NCBI GenBank assembly: GCA_964030785.1
Contig: CAXIQD010000067.1
Location: 1-64,000 of the forward strand
Source of the DNA: Siderastrea siderea
Lineage: Eukaryota; Cnidaria; Anthozoa; Scleractinia; Rhizangiidae
Direction of reading: 5' to 3'
Length of the DNA: 64,000 nucleotides
Part shown: in pieces, positions 46,094 through 57,600 of the stretch
How positions within the stretch are numbered: position 1 is the first letter of the stretch
Layout: each line of letters begins with the position of its first letter
The notes under the pieces: model-generated
What the model was told of the DNA's origin: nothing
Seen by the model: the letters and a program-made list of their open reading frames with translations, nothing else
Databases searched by the model: none
Program-made: the position numbers and the translations under genes

Positions 46094-47477
46094 AGAATAG
46101 TAATGAGGTATATTACAATCAGCCCCGCTTTCCCCTGGGACTGAAATAAATGCCGCCACCAGGCTTTTTAGATTGTTGATGTATTACCGGTTTTAAACAA
46201 GCATCCACGTGACTCATTTGCGTGATGTAATTGGTGGAAATGATCATTAATTATTCATGAGTTTTTGAATACTGTTTTAAGCATATTAGCTCAATAACAC
46301 AGCCAATACGTGGTAAAAGGAACTGAATAAAATGGCGTTATTTTCTGAAAGTTATTTACATGAGGCTCTCCTCAGGGAGCGTGTTCGGTTTTAGTAGGAG
46401 CAATCACCTCTCTATAGGCCGATGAAATTGACACAATAAGTTCGCTACGAACTTGTGCGCAAACGATTTATTTTCCGCTAAAAGTTGTAAATTTGCTCCG
46501 TGATGTTGGTAATTACCAGTGGTTGTAAGCTATACAGACCTATAAAATCATCATACTGGAATTTATTTATAATGCCTGGCCAAAACAATTAAGAAATAAA
46601 AATCGGCTCAATTCGCTCCACGTACGTAGTTGAGTGAAGTCGGAGAATTAGAGAAATCCGCATGCTTTCTTTTAATTTTATAAGTCTGTCTGTATTCGAC
46701 AGAAAAAAATTGGTTGGAGTCAGACGAGCTACAACAAAATACTACTTTGAAATCTCTAACTGAAATTCTTAAATTTGTCATTCTCCCGGAAAATGAAGTT
46801 TGCAATTCTTACAAGTATTTTTATTTGGCCTGCACAAAGCATATTATACCGATTAAAAACCTTGTTTGCAAGAAATTAAACAGACAACTATGGACTAGTT
46901 GGTGAGCAATGAAGGGCGCAGTTCTCTAAAATTAAGTAAATTGGTGAACTCAGAACCTTCCCTTGGTACAAACATGTCAAAGCTGTCAAAGCGTGTTTTA
47001 ATTCCAGATGATCATTCAAGATGAACTGTGATCTATGTTTTGGTAGGAGGTCAATCTTCATCGCAATTTTTATTTTAAAGGAACAAAATAGGCAATTTGC
47101 AGCTATTAATCTTAAGACAGTGCTCTTCAGCCAACTTTTATTTCTGTGCCCTCAATTTGCATATTTCTTCAGTTGTCGCTTCGTGCTAAAACACTGAAGT
47201 TAAACGCAGCATTAGAAGAGAGTTTCAATGTAGCAAGATTGGTATACGTATATGGTATAGTCGGCCTGTACTGTTTTATCGTGAAAGAACTGGTCTACGG
47301 TAAACAATAGGCTCGGGGTCCGAGTGGTTCAACGGACATTTAGTGTCTCGGACTTTTAATTTTAATGGCGGTTAAGTTTATCCGAGTGCTGTCGTTTTTA
47401 AGTAGCTACAGCAAACGTCTGGCGCTTTTTTGTCTTTAGGGAAGACAATTTGCCCCAATCTACGGCTAAACTAGTCC
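46094..47477. other. No gene seen
   Basis: AT-rich unit-3-only DNA. Open frames at 46608-46905 lack coding character. A stretch near 47315 (GTCCGAGTGGTTCAACGG) resembles a tRNA A-box but has no matching T-arm. Confidence 0.4.
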
Positions 47478-47756
47478 CTAACTAATCGTTAGGAACCTAA
47501 GGAAACTATAGAGTGTAACTCTGGTAGGGACTGTTATTGCGTTCATGGCCAGACTTGGGAGGGAATTAAGGTACGCCTCAAGACTTTTCAGACCGTTTGG
47601 TGATGATTGGTAAAATTCTAAGTTAAACCAGCATTGTTCATGCCCCAAAAAGCAATTCAGCATAGTCAGTTCACGATAGAGAAACGGCCATTCGAGTTCA
47701 AGTGCAATTCGCGTTGCCTGTGAGATTATTTGGAGTTGATCGATTTCAATTAGCAT
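47478..47756 (-). CDS. Small open frame of 92 codons, unrecognised
   Basis: ATG at 47756, stop at 47478, no in-frame ambiguity. The translation (MLIEIDQLQIISQATRIALE...) has balanced composition and could be a real exon, but no domain is recognised, and no splice partner or promoter is evident. It lies in the unit-3-only insertion that also holds the Crypton-like relic. Quite possibly chance. Confidence 0.2.
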   Translation of the reverse strand: MLIEIDQLQIISQATRIALELEWPFLYRELTMLNCFLGHEQCWFNLEFYQSSPNGLKSLEAYLNSLPSLAMNAITVPTRVTLYSFLRFLTIS

Positions 47757-49230
47757 ATTGGTGGGTGCTGTCTCCGAGGCTACTAAACAATGTTGAATCT
47801 TAAAAGCTTAAATCAGCAAACACCGAAATTAGCGCTCTAACGCTAAAATCAGTTTATAACCTTAAACCTAAAATCACTCCGTACATGGTGCAATCGATAG
47901 CTTATCCTCTCTTGTTCAGATTGCTGGAGCCCATATTCAAAATTTATTAATCCCCGATTTCCGATCAAGAGAGGATTTAACCCTCTCTTGTCCCGATAAT
48001 AGAGCATCTTAAATCAAGTCGAATGTAAGCTTATTGCCTGAGAAGCGCACGATACTGAGTTGGTTATAAGTTCAGCATTTGCTTTCGCCACCCGTTTTGT
48101 GCGACTTCTCTGATCGGAGGATATGGGCGATTTCATGTTACAAGGAGCCAATCATCGTGCATGTCGGCTGCTCCTATCCAGAGGTTCTCGATGAAATTAA
48201 AGAAAGGAAATGATTTCCTTTATGATTCTATAGCCTTTTAGGCGGCTAGCTTTTGCAAGACTCCCTGCAAAGGGTAATCTAGTAGGTTTTTACCCGGCCG
48301 AGTGTTTTATTAATATTTTGTCTAAAAAGCCGTCGCTTGCTCTTCTTGTAAATGCCTCCCGCAAATGTAAATCAATTAAAACAAAAACTGCTTCTAACCA
48401 AAGCTCTTAGAATCGTGTTTGTTTTGTCGGTGTAGGCTCATAAATTTAAAGGACTTTCGGGAATACATGCATTTATTTAACAATTTCAGCCTGCTTAAGG
48501 TGAAGAATAAAATGCGAATTTAATGCATTTCGGCTTCTAAATCAGTGTCATTTATTCTTTTAAGCTTTACACATCCTGGCCGGAAATATGTTAGAATCTG
48601 TCGTGATCTGATTTGCTGAAGGCTAATAATAAAAAAAATATCCTTAGCTTTCGAGAAGCCCGAGCAACGCAAATTTGAATACCTTTTAGTTTTACAACAC
48701 CAGTAATTATTTCTGGCTTTTTAATCAAACGATCAAATTGATTTGACTTTTCCAATTCCGATCCGTGAAGCCTTCTATGAATTTTTCATTTTTTAAAAAT
48801 ACGTTTTACCACACCAGTTAATAGATAAAATTTAAACAAGTTTCATTTTATTGAAATTCCTACCGGACGTTCGACTGATGCGCACAGTTCAGTGACACTA
48901 AAACTAAGGTTGTATGGCTCTCAGTGATTACTTAATTAACCACAAGTTGGCAGAAGAAAATCAGTAGGTACATATTTTGATTTTGGCACACTTTTTCCGT
49001 TATGTGAGATTTTGCCTGCTTATCAATAACGTCCAGTTACATGTATAGCCGATTTTTTTGCTCTCGATGTAAAAAGCCTACGCAATACTGAACTGGTGAC
49101 TATTGTTGTGGGTCCATCTTTACCTCTATCTCCATGGTGAAGGGCTAGCTTTCGATTTTTACTTAAATATTACTATCACTTTGTTTATTGGAAGCAAATG
49201 TTTAGACTAGAGCCAGGCAAAGATGTTTAT
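47757..49230. other. Unit-3-only DNA, then last unit homology
   Basis: No gene in 47757-48880. From about 48885 to 49230 the sequence again matches unit 1 (8890-9240), marking the right edge of the tandem array. Confidence 0.5.
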
Positions 49231-52200
49231 AACGGAAACCAATTTGTCAATGGTAAAGACGATTTTTCATGATTTAGCTATCACCTTTGTTTATTGGAAG
49301 TAAATGTTTAGACCAGAATCAGGCAACTTAGGTGCTTTTTGGCTACATTCGTTAACGACAAAGGCTGGTATAAAAACGATTTTTTGTGACCTAAGAAAAA
49401 TTCACGTTGACTGTTAAAATTCATTCTGAACAAAGATGTTAAAACAGGGCAACGGTCTTTTCAATAGACGTAATAGCCGTATGAGAATGCTGTTATATTT
49501 TATGGCTATTACAATGACTTTTATGAATTTCAGCAGCTGATTTAGTCGTCGTCAGACGAGATAATCGTGATCAACCGATTACCTATAGCAACTGTATTTC
49601 AGATGCATTATTTATACTTTTTTCTTCGTAATATCACTCACTTTGTGATAAGTGGGAAGTTAGGTCATCTAACGAAAATGTTTGGTTTCCCATCTCCCTC
49701 TCCTCTCGCTAAAGTCAGCATCGTTAGGTTGGGAAAAAATAAAATTTAAAATTAAAAAAGAAAGAAAACAAAAGAGAGGAGAAACGAAAAGAAAATATTG
49801 ACAAAAAGACACATGAATAATTCAAGTACACAAGGCCTATATTTATCTTTATCCGTATATTGAAACAGCAAATCGACTGCTAACAAAATTCCAGCAATGT
49901 AATAATCAAAGGCAGCGGGGATGGCAGAGATTTGGGACGATAAACATTACCCTCCCCCGCGGCATTTTGTTAAGATTCTCTAATTGGTGTGATTCTGCGC
50001 CAGTCAAGAAAAACAGTTACGTACCCCGTAACCGTAGGTCAAGCTAAATGAAGTTGAGTTTACAAGTCACCTTTACGTAACTATTTTCGTTTTCAATCTC
50101 CTCTGAAAAGCTCAATTCCGGGATTTTGTCGGCAGTCCTTTGCCTTCAGTGGTAAAATCGGATTACAGACCAACTCACAGGTTTTCTAAAAAGCTCTGGC
50201 GCCATATTTTTCTTATAGTGGGGTAATTGTAGCGGTAAGCACTTGCTTCCTGTAATTGAATCGGTAAACGTATTCAGTTTCCTTTTTAAATGCAACTTAT
50301 ACGCCCAACAACATGCTTACTCACGGTTGGTTAAACGTTTTCGAAACATTTTTACCTTCCCTCCTTTTCTCTGGAGAGGGTGGGGTGATATGGAGAGCTT
50401 TCATTGTGCCACGTGGTATATCTAGATTGAGTAAGCGAGTGACACCAACTAAACGGTCTCCTTTGCGCTTTTCCCTTAGATAATACAGGCCCCTTTAAAA
50501 CATATTAATAATAACAACTTCATTAATGTGTCAAGAAACTTTAGCATGAAAGCTAATTGGTGACACATATTCTTTAGCTCTGTATCAGTAAAGCCATTTT
50601 CTCAACTGTTCCGCGTAAAAACCCCTCAGCGATTGTCACATAACTTTCTCAAATTCCACATGAAGCCGCTGCATGTCCTTATTAGCGTGGCTTCCTTTAG
50701 TTAATAATCCTTTTTCCCTGTCACCAGAAACTTTGGAAAAACTAAAGACAAAAGTTAAAGGTAAGTGATTTTTTTTCAAGTCCTTGTCTCTTTAAAAGCC
50801 GCGGTTTTGAATGTTTAGCCCATCGGTAATTAATTTTTCGGTGTTTATAACTTGTCTTACGATAAGCACCCTAAGTGTCAACATTCACTGATGGAAAATG
50901 TTCAGCTATAGAGGCCCATGGTGAAATATTATAGTACCTTTATGCTCGATAGAGGGCGGTTCTAACTTTGTGTCCGTGGATGAAATCAAGTGCAACTATT
51001 AAACTAAAAACAATTCAACTGTACTTTAAATGTGGTTCTTGTGGAAAACCATTGTGATTGAAAGTTTAAAACACCCCGTTACCGCTTATAACCGGAATGG
51101 TGTTGGACTTTTTTGTGACCGTTTAAATTTCTCTGTATATATAAAAATTCGTGCGCGCGGTTTCAGAAAACAACATTTCCGAAGGTAAAGTAATCACGAT
51201 TGATTAAAACAGAGACGAAGACATGCAAACTTCCGTCATCTTCCACGATCTTTTGACGTCAAATGTTTACGCGTAGATTACAAGTACATATTTGGTTTAC
51301 CTACGCTTTGGATTAATTTCTCAGCCTGCGTCCAAACTCTATTATCCTGTGTATCCTAAGAGGTTTTTGCTCGCCAACGTTCGTGGAACTAGAGGCCGGC
51401 CGAAAGTCGATCAACAAGCGTAAGACATCGACTAAATTCGCGAGGCCACACGTTAGAAAAGCGGCCGGCTTGGACATCCAGGATAGAACCTAACTCCCTA
51501 ACTTCTAAGTAATGAGTCGGGTTAATTAAGAGTTATAGGTTTTGTTGTTGTGGGCATGATATTGTTTCCGGTTTTCATCTATCCTAAACGAGAACTTGTC
51601 ACGGTATTTCACTTCATACTGTTTTCTAATAATAATAAATAAAACAGTCTTGCTGGGTATAAACAGGCCCTCATTTCGTCAGCAGTAGTCGTCAATTCTG
51701 AGTCAAGTGAGTTGTTTGTTCTCTAGTAGACTCCTATTTTTGCTCGTCACTATTCTCGTTGCATGTATAATCTCAGGGAAAATGTTTCGACGTTCATTAG
51801 CGGTTCGCAAGTTTTGCATTTCTCTATGCTTTAATTTCCTGGTGTATAAAACAGTCCATAGAACTTCGCCGACAATTAAAAAAACGATTGATCTTCAGGC
51901 CTCTTAAATCAACTCTAAACGGTGTAATGTCCGACCGGACTGAAGGGCAAAACTAAACACAGCGGATCCAGTTCAATCGTTTCCCCCTTTTCCCGTTTTA
52001 AAAATTCAGAACTTAGTCATTATCCGTGCAATATAAATTCATCTGAAAATGAAATCCTGAAGAGTGGGTATTAAATTGAAAGTTTTCTGAGAGAACTTTT
52101 GAGTGTTGCTGTTCATTTATCAATTTTTCCCAAGCGAATATTTGAAATCTGTCATCAGGTCTTTTTTTGGCTTGGCTTATTCTCTTAAGTGTATTTTACA

Positions 52201-53431
52201 ATTTTGTTTGACAAAAACTCCATGTCGATCTTTGAATCAGCTTTGGATAGGCAAAATGTGTGTACTTCGGTTTTAGAGGACTGTACAAAATAATAATCGT
52301 CAGAAACTTAACTCAAGAGTTAGTAAAGCAAAAAATTAAATGTTAATTTGAAATATGTGAATTAGCAAAGAGCACTAAAGAAAAGTGAAAGGGATAAAGG
52401 ATTTTAATTTGAATGAATAGGATTTTATCTACAGGATTTTATCTAGCGTACACATAAAATGAACGATAAAGTGTACATTGAACAACAACCAACAACCTAT
52501 GTATTACTAAACGACGTAAAAAAAGTGAACGTCAGGAACGACGCCTATAACTTTTTTTACGTGTACGCACAACGCATCGTCTCTTACGACGTAAAGCCTG
52601 TTATGCCGGCATAAGCTGCACGGACTTCAAAATTACGCGACAGTTAAAATCCACCTTCGTAGTCAAACAAACTTTTATTATTTAAGGTGATTCCATTCAA
52701 TTGCATTGCGCATCCTTTCTGCCCATCACTTTTGCGTGATTAGCGCGCGCACGAGCGCGAGCATGTTCAGAACGTGGTAGGTTTTCTATGAAAACTGAGT
52801 TGTTCTTAGAAATAAATGGTCGTTTTCTCCCAATGGAGCACGGTGACCCCCATTTTTTATTGTATAAACTCAATTAGGACAGTGTTCCCAAAGCAAAATA
52901 ACAAAGTTCGCAAAAATCTATGATCAGATTTTGCACAGTTGAAAAAAATCTTACGAAAAAAGCCATTTAGGGTAGAGGACCGCACATCAAGCTACCGTCG
53001 TCACCGTCTACTTTTTGAGTGTCCAGTAAATTTGAAGCTTTTCGGCCATGTTTTGTATGACACAGATGACCATACATATGTACAAAGTTAACGTATACAT
53101 GAAATATCAATCTGCAGTGGAAATATTGAGCATGTTGGCTTCGCGCGTTTATCGCCTGAAAATGCCTTTAAACACTGTATTCGTCAGCAGTATACCACTA
53201 AAACGAGCACGGTGAGCCCCCATCTTTATTGCAATTTTACACCCTACATGACTTGTTGAAGATTTGTGCCAAGTTTCATTACAAATTTATGGCAAATTCT
53301 TTTTCCAGGGAATCACCTTAACACGTTTTGATTGGCTCTTGGTGTCGTGCCACATTTGGTTGCCTGGGTTTATCCCTTGTGCCACTTTTATAGCCTGATG
53401 AAAACTGAAGATTTCTTCCAAACGCCCTCTT
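49231..53431. other. Long intergenic region, no gene recognised
   Basis: AT-rich, without long frames or clear repeats. A good-looking donor at about 50760 (AAAG/GTAAGT) could end an untranslated exon, but no partner is seen. A signal-peptide-like translation at 51707 (CLFSSRLLFLLVTILVACII) begins only at a GTG and is not listed as a gene. Confidence 0.4.
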
Positions 53432-53578
53432 ATGATTCCATTACGTTATATAAGGGGGCTCGAGCTTTTAGTTTTAATCCTGGTTGTTGTTCTATCTGCT
53501 TCGAATTCTACTTTTCAATGGGAACCTTCACATTCGGCTCGCCAAAAAAGGTTGTCTCATGAAAGGGAATGGTGTAAA
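53432..53578 (+). CDS. Candidate first exon of a small secreted peptide precursor
   Basis: ATG at 53432 preceded in frame by two stops. 49 codons: a hydrophobic segment at residues 10-24 (LELLVLILVVVLSAS) typical of a signal peptide, then a short mature region with a dibasic RQKR site at 37-40 and one cysteine. The exon would end at AAA/GTGAGA. A TATATAAG box at about 53445 lies inside the frame, which conflicts with transcription starting upstream and lowers confidence. Roughly 1 kb upstream of the peptide-receptor-like gene and on the same strand. No known peptide family recognised. Confidence 0.25.
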
Positions 53579-54608
53579 GTGAGAAATATAATAAAAATGA
53601 TTCGTCAAATTTTATTTCAAATCGCTTGAGGTCGATAGCACTTTGTATAGTGTTCATATTTAGTTGCATGTAGAAATCTGAAATTATATCGTATTGAATT
53701 TTATAACGTATACTTAAAATCCTTGATGGGCATTTGATAATTTTTGTTAACCAACAACTTGACAGGTTTCATGTTGAAAGGGCATGAAACTCGTTCCAGA
53801 AAAAGACGCCAGCTCTTTTCCGCGAGCCTTATCGTTTTCTTCTTTAATCAAACACTTTAACTTATTTCCCATCGAGTACAACTAGACTACGCGCAGGTAT
53901 ATTTTTTAACCTTACGAATTATGATTACAGCATAAAAAGTTCGACCGTGCATTTCAGAATTAAGAGAAAATCAGTAAAACCCTACTTCCAAGAGCTTGTT
54001 TTTTAGTGCTTTGAAAAATTAAACTAGCTGGGGGTTTGTTTTGGTCGCTTTTTAGCTTAACGGATACTCTTCGGGTCCAAAACGCTTTTTAATTAATTAA
54101 TTAATAAATTTTCTGATCCATCTCTTCACACCTTCATTTTCAGCTCTAGCTCTTTTTCTTTCAAGCATCAACTTGGACATTCGATCCATTTAATTAGGAC
54201 ATCTGTTTGCTTAAACTTCAAAAGCGGTTCTAATCGACGTCAAATTGAGAACGCGCTTTCCTCTTTTTGCTTTTACAAACACATTGAATGGCGAATAGGA
54301 CAATGACAAGATCAACTCAACGCTAAATACTTCACTTACTTGAAAACTTCCGAATGCACTTTCCCATTGGTCGTCAAGGGCACTGTTTGCTCAGCAAATA
54401 AATTGCATTTGTGGGGATTAAATTATCTATAAATTATTCATAGGGCGCTAAAACGGTGTGGCATGAGTTGACGAGTTTTTGTTGTGTTGTGATATCGTTT
54501 TCAGGACATGGCTTCCACTCATGGATGGCACTCAATTGGGGATATACATGACATACGTTTAAGGTAATACTTTACTGATGGTCTGGCGCCTCAGCGCGCA
54601 ACAAAGAA

Positions 54609-57600
54609 ATGAACTTCGCTTTCAACGTGCCGACTAACAACTGCAACAAGTTATGGCTTCAGGCTTTGTTTATTTTGACCCTGTTAACTTTACAACCAGA
54701 GGCTAGTGTTATTACGTTAGGATTTTTACTACCTTACAACGCCACAGCGAACATATCCACTGGTCCTTTAGCGCTTGGGAAATATTTCGCTTCGGCGCTG
54801 CTTGTGGCCGTTGAAGCCATCACAAATGATTCAACATTACTTCCTGGGCATCAAGTAACGTTTGTTTGGAACGATACTCAATGCAACGAAGAGATATCAG
54901 TGAAAGCAATGCTATACCAGCTGGACAAAGGAGTGCAGGGTTTTATTGGTCCCGCGTGTATGTGCGAGACAACAGCAAAGTTGGCAGCGACCTTTAACAT
55001 CCCGATGATCTCCTACGTAAGTACAACACGAAAACAAAATTAGTTAATGGATGAGAGTTAATAGTTTATCGAAGTCTCGCATGCTGCGGCCACCGCTGTC
55101 ATTCACTTTTCATTTGAAAGCTTTATTGTTTCTGAACAACAATTCTATCAATGCGAAATGTAGCGTGAAATTCAGTCTTAAAGCAGGTTTAGCGAATTTA
55201 TATTGATCTGGGGAGGTACTTGATAGGCCGGAACGATTTTACTTTGGGACCTTCTTATTGCGCTCAAACCCAAAGATTGGTCGTGCGTTTACTTAGTGGT
55301 TTGCTCCATTTGCCTTTCGTGTAGATCAAATGCCTCATATTTCAAAACTACTGATCCTTAGTCGTAAAAATTAAAGTGAGTTTCGCATGGTTGACCGTAG
55401 ATACCGCAGTTATTTCATAACTGCTACTCTTCTGGGAATTGTAATTGACCGCTAGATCACAGAGAATACGGACAAATACACTTCATCAATTGTGTACTCT
55501 TTGTACAGGCGACAAATTCATTGTCAAGACTACAAATTTCAGGCGGTTCGTCAATATACAACAAAACACTGATCTAAGCTATACGTTCCGCCGAGTTTCA
55601 TAGACCTTATTGCGCTTTTGTTAGGCGATAATACGTAAACACAAACACAACACGCGATATGGATTTAAGAAAGGAGTTCATCGAAAAAGTGTAGATTTGT
55701 GTAAACACAGTCGACTTAGGAATCGACAAGACCTTTGACGAACAAAAACACGATTTCAAGTTAATGCAAACTGGTAGGAGTCGTGGCTTAAACCCTTGGA
55801 TTAAGAATATTTCGCTTCGAACAAAGCAAACCTTAACATAACAAGGTTTATAAGAACAGATCCAAAGCCAGTTCGTAGATTAACTTGAGTCACCTTATAA
55901 TATGCATACAGTAAATTGGGAAGGTGCGTCTATTAAAGTTGTTATTCATCAGAGAAATCGACGCAATTGAAAAACCTTTAGGGAAATACAATTAATCCTG
56001 AAAACTTGTTTTAGCAGTAATTTTTATTCACATGGTTCTCGATGTAATTTTCTGCCCTTTCATATATATATTTTTAAATTTTGCGGTACGTTGGAAGAAG
56101 TAAAAGTTCGCCTTAAAACCTTTGTGCCAAATTTTGACATCGATGTGAAAGCATACATCGACAATATTGTCAACTTTGAAGTGATTTCTCATCGTCTCCA
56201 TGGTGTTTGTATTTTATAGATACGGGTTTGTATTGTAAAAACAATCATTGATGACAACGCTTTATTCGCACTTTTCTGTAAAAGCCGCTTTCATGTTTGT
56301 CTTTTTCGTTTATCTGATAAAACTATTGTAGTTGGCATATCAGTCAAAATATTTTCTGTTATTCTATTCAAATCCACCCAAATTAGAAATTATATTTTTG
56401 AGGACAGAATCTGAATTTTGGGCTTCCATATCAGTTTATCCAAACGTAGAACAAAGACGATACAAATTTTTCCAAGGCAGCCGAAAAATTCTGCTGAAAT
56501 CCCTATAAATTAACTTCTTGTTATCGATTTTGAATCTATTTTTCTTCGTCGCCGTCAGTGAGATATCAATCCACAAATATACCGTACCATCCAATTTCCA
56601 AACACATTGTAGGCAGTTTGATGAGGCTGCCAATTTTCCTGTCATTAGCGACAAAAAACTGAATAAGATGAAAACAACTCCACTCACTAAAACACAATAG
56701 TCTTATAACGAGCCAAGGTGGAAAATATGCAAAATTGAGAGTTATTCCTAGTACACTATTTTGAATAAATGAAGCATACGTTAATTTTCCGCCATACAAT
56801 TTAGAAAGGAATTAAATATTCTCCTTGAGAAACGAGCACAGAAATATGGTTTTCGTTTACAAGAAGACGATTTGTGAAGGCCTTCGAAACTCGATCCGCT
56901 TCACTTCAAAAAACAGAAATAAGAAACAGAATAACCCGTCTCGTTAGAGAACGGTTTTAGCCAGGATTCAACTAAAATCCTAGTAGTCTTTTCACGGAAA
57001 TTCACTCAAGCCTTAATATCGAGAACGAGCATGCTTCAGAGCTCCTTGCAATCCTGCAATTTTGACATTTTTGAATTTTTTTACCTTAGAATTTCTGACA
57101 TTTTAGCTAAAAGGAAAAAAGATGTCTAAAAAGCGAATTTCCACCTGCTTCTGCATGGTATTTCTGCTATGATTCATAATCAGTTACTAATTAAATGATC
57201 CAAGGAACCTTAATGTTTGTAGTAAACTGATGTTTAACGACAATTTTGTGCGTTAAAAATTCGCTTGATTATTTACTCGAAAATTATATAGCGAAAGCCA
57301 TTTCCGCCTTACGTTCATTGGACATCATGAAGTATTTTTATTGAATACGTAGGCTAAGTGGCGGCGCAATTTTACTTTGAAGGATTTGGTTTGTCCGAGC
57401 AAATGAACGTTAGATGAGGCGGCAAACGACAGGGGCAACCATCGGTTCGTTTCGGGAATATATCTGTTCGGAAGGCCTAAAATCGCCTAAGATTTTCGGA
57501 TTTAATTGCCGTGAAAGCTAGAGATTTCTTTGGAGAAACATGACCTCAGACTTTCGCAACAAGAGCACTTATTAGTTCCTATTGTTTTCGGAGGGACAAA

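Noticed and set aside
47310..47385. tRNA-Ser/Leu-like sequence (GTCCGAGTGGTTCAACGG)
   Set aside because: Only an A-box-like piece; no anticodon arm or T-arm could be folded.
51707..51907. Signal-peptide-like frame
   Set aside because: Begins at GTG, the only ATG lies after the hydrophobic stretch, and no acceptor or donor clearly frames it.
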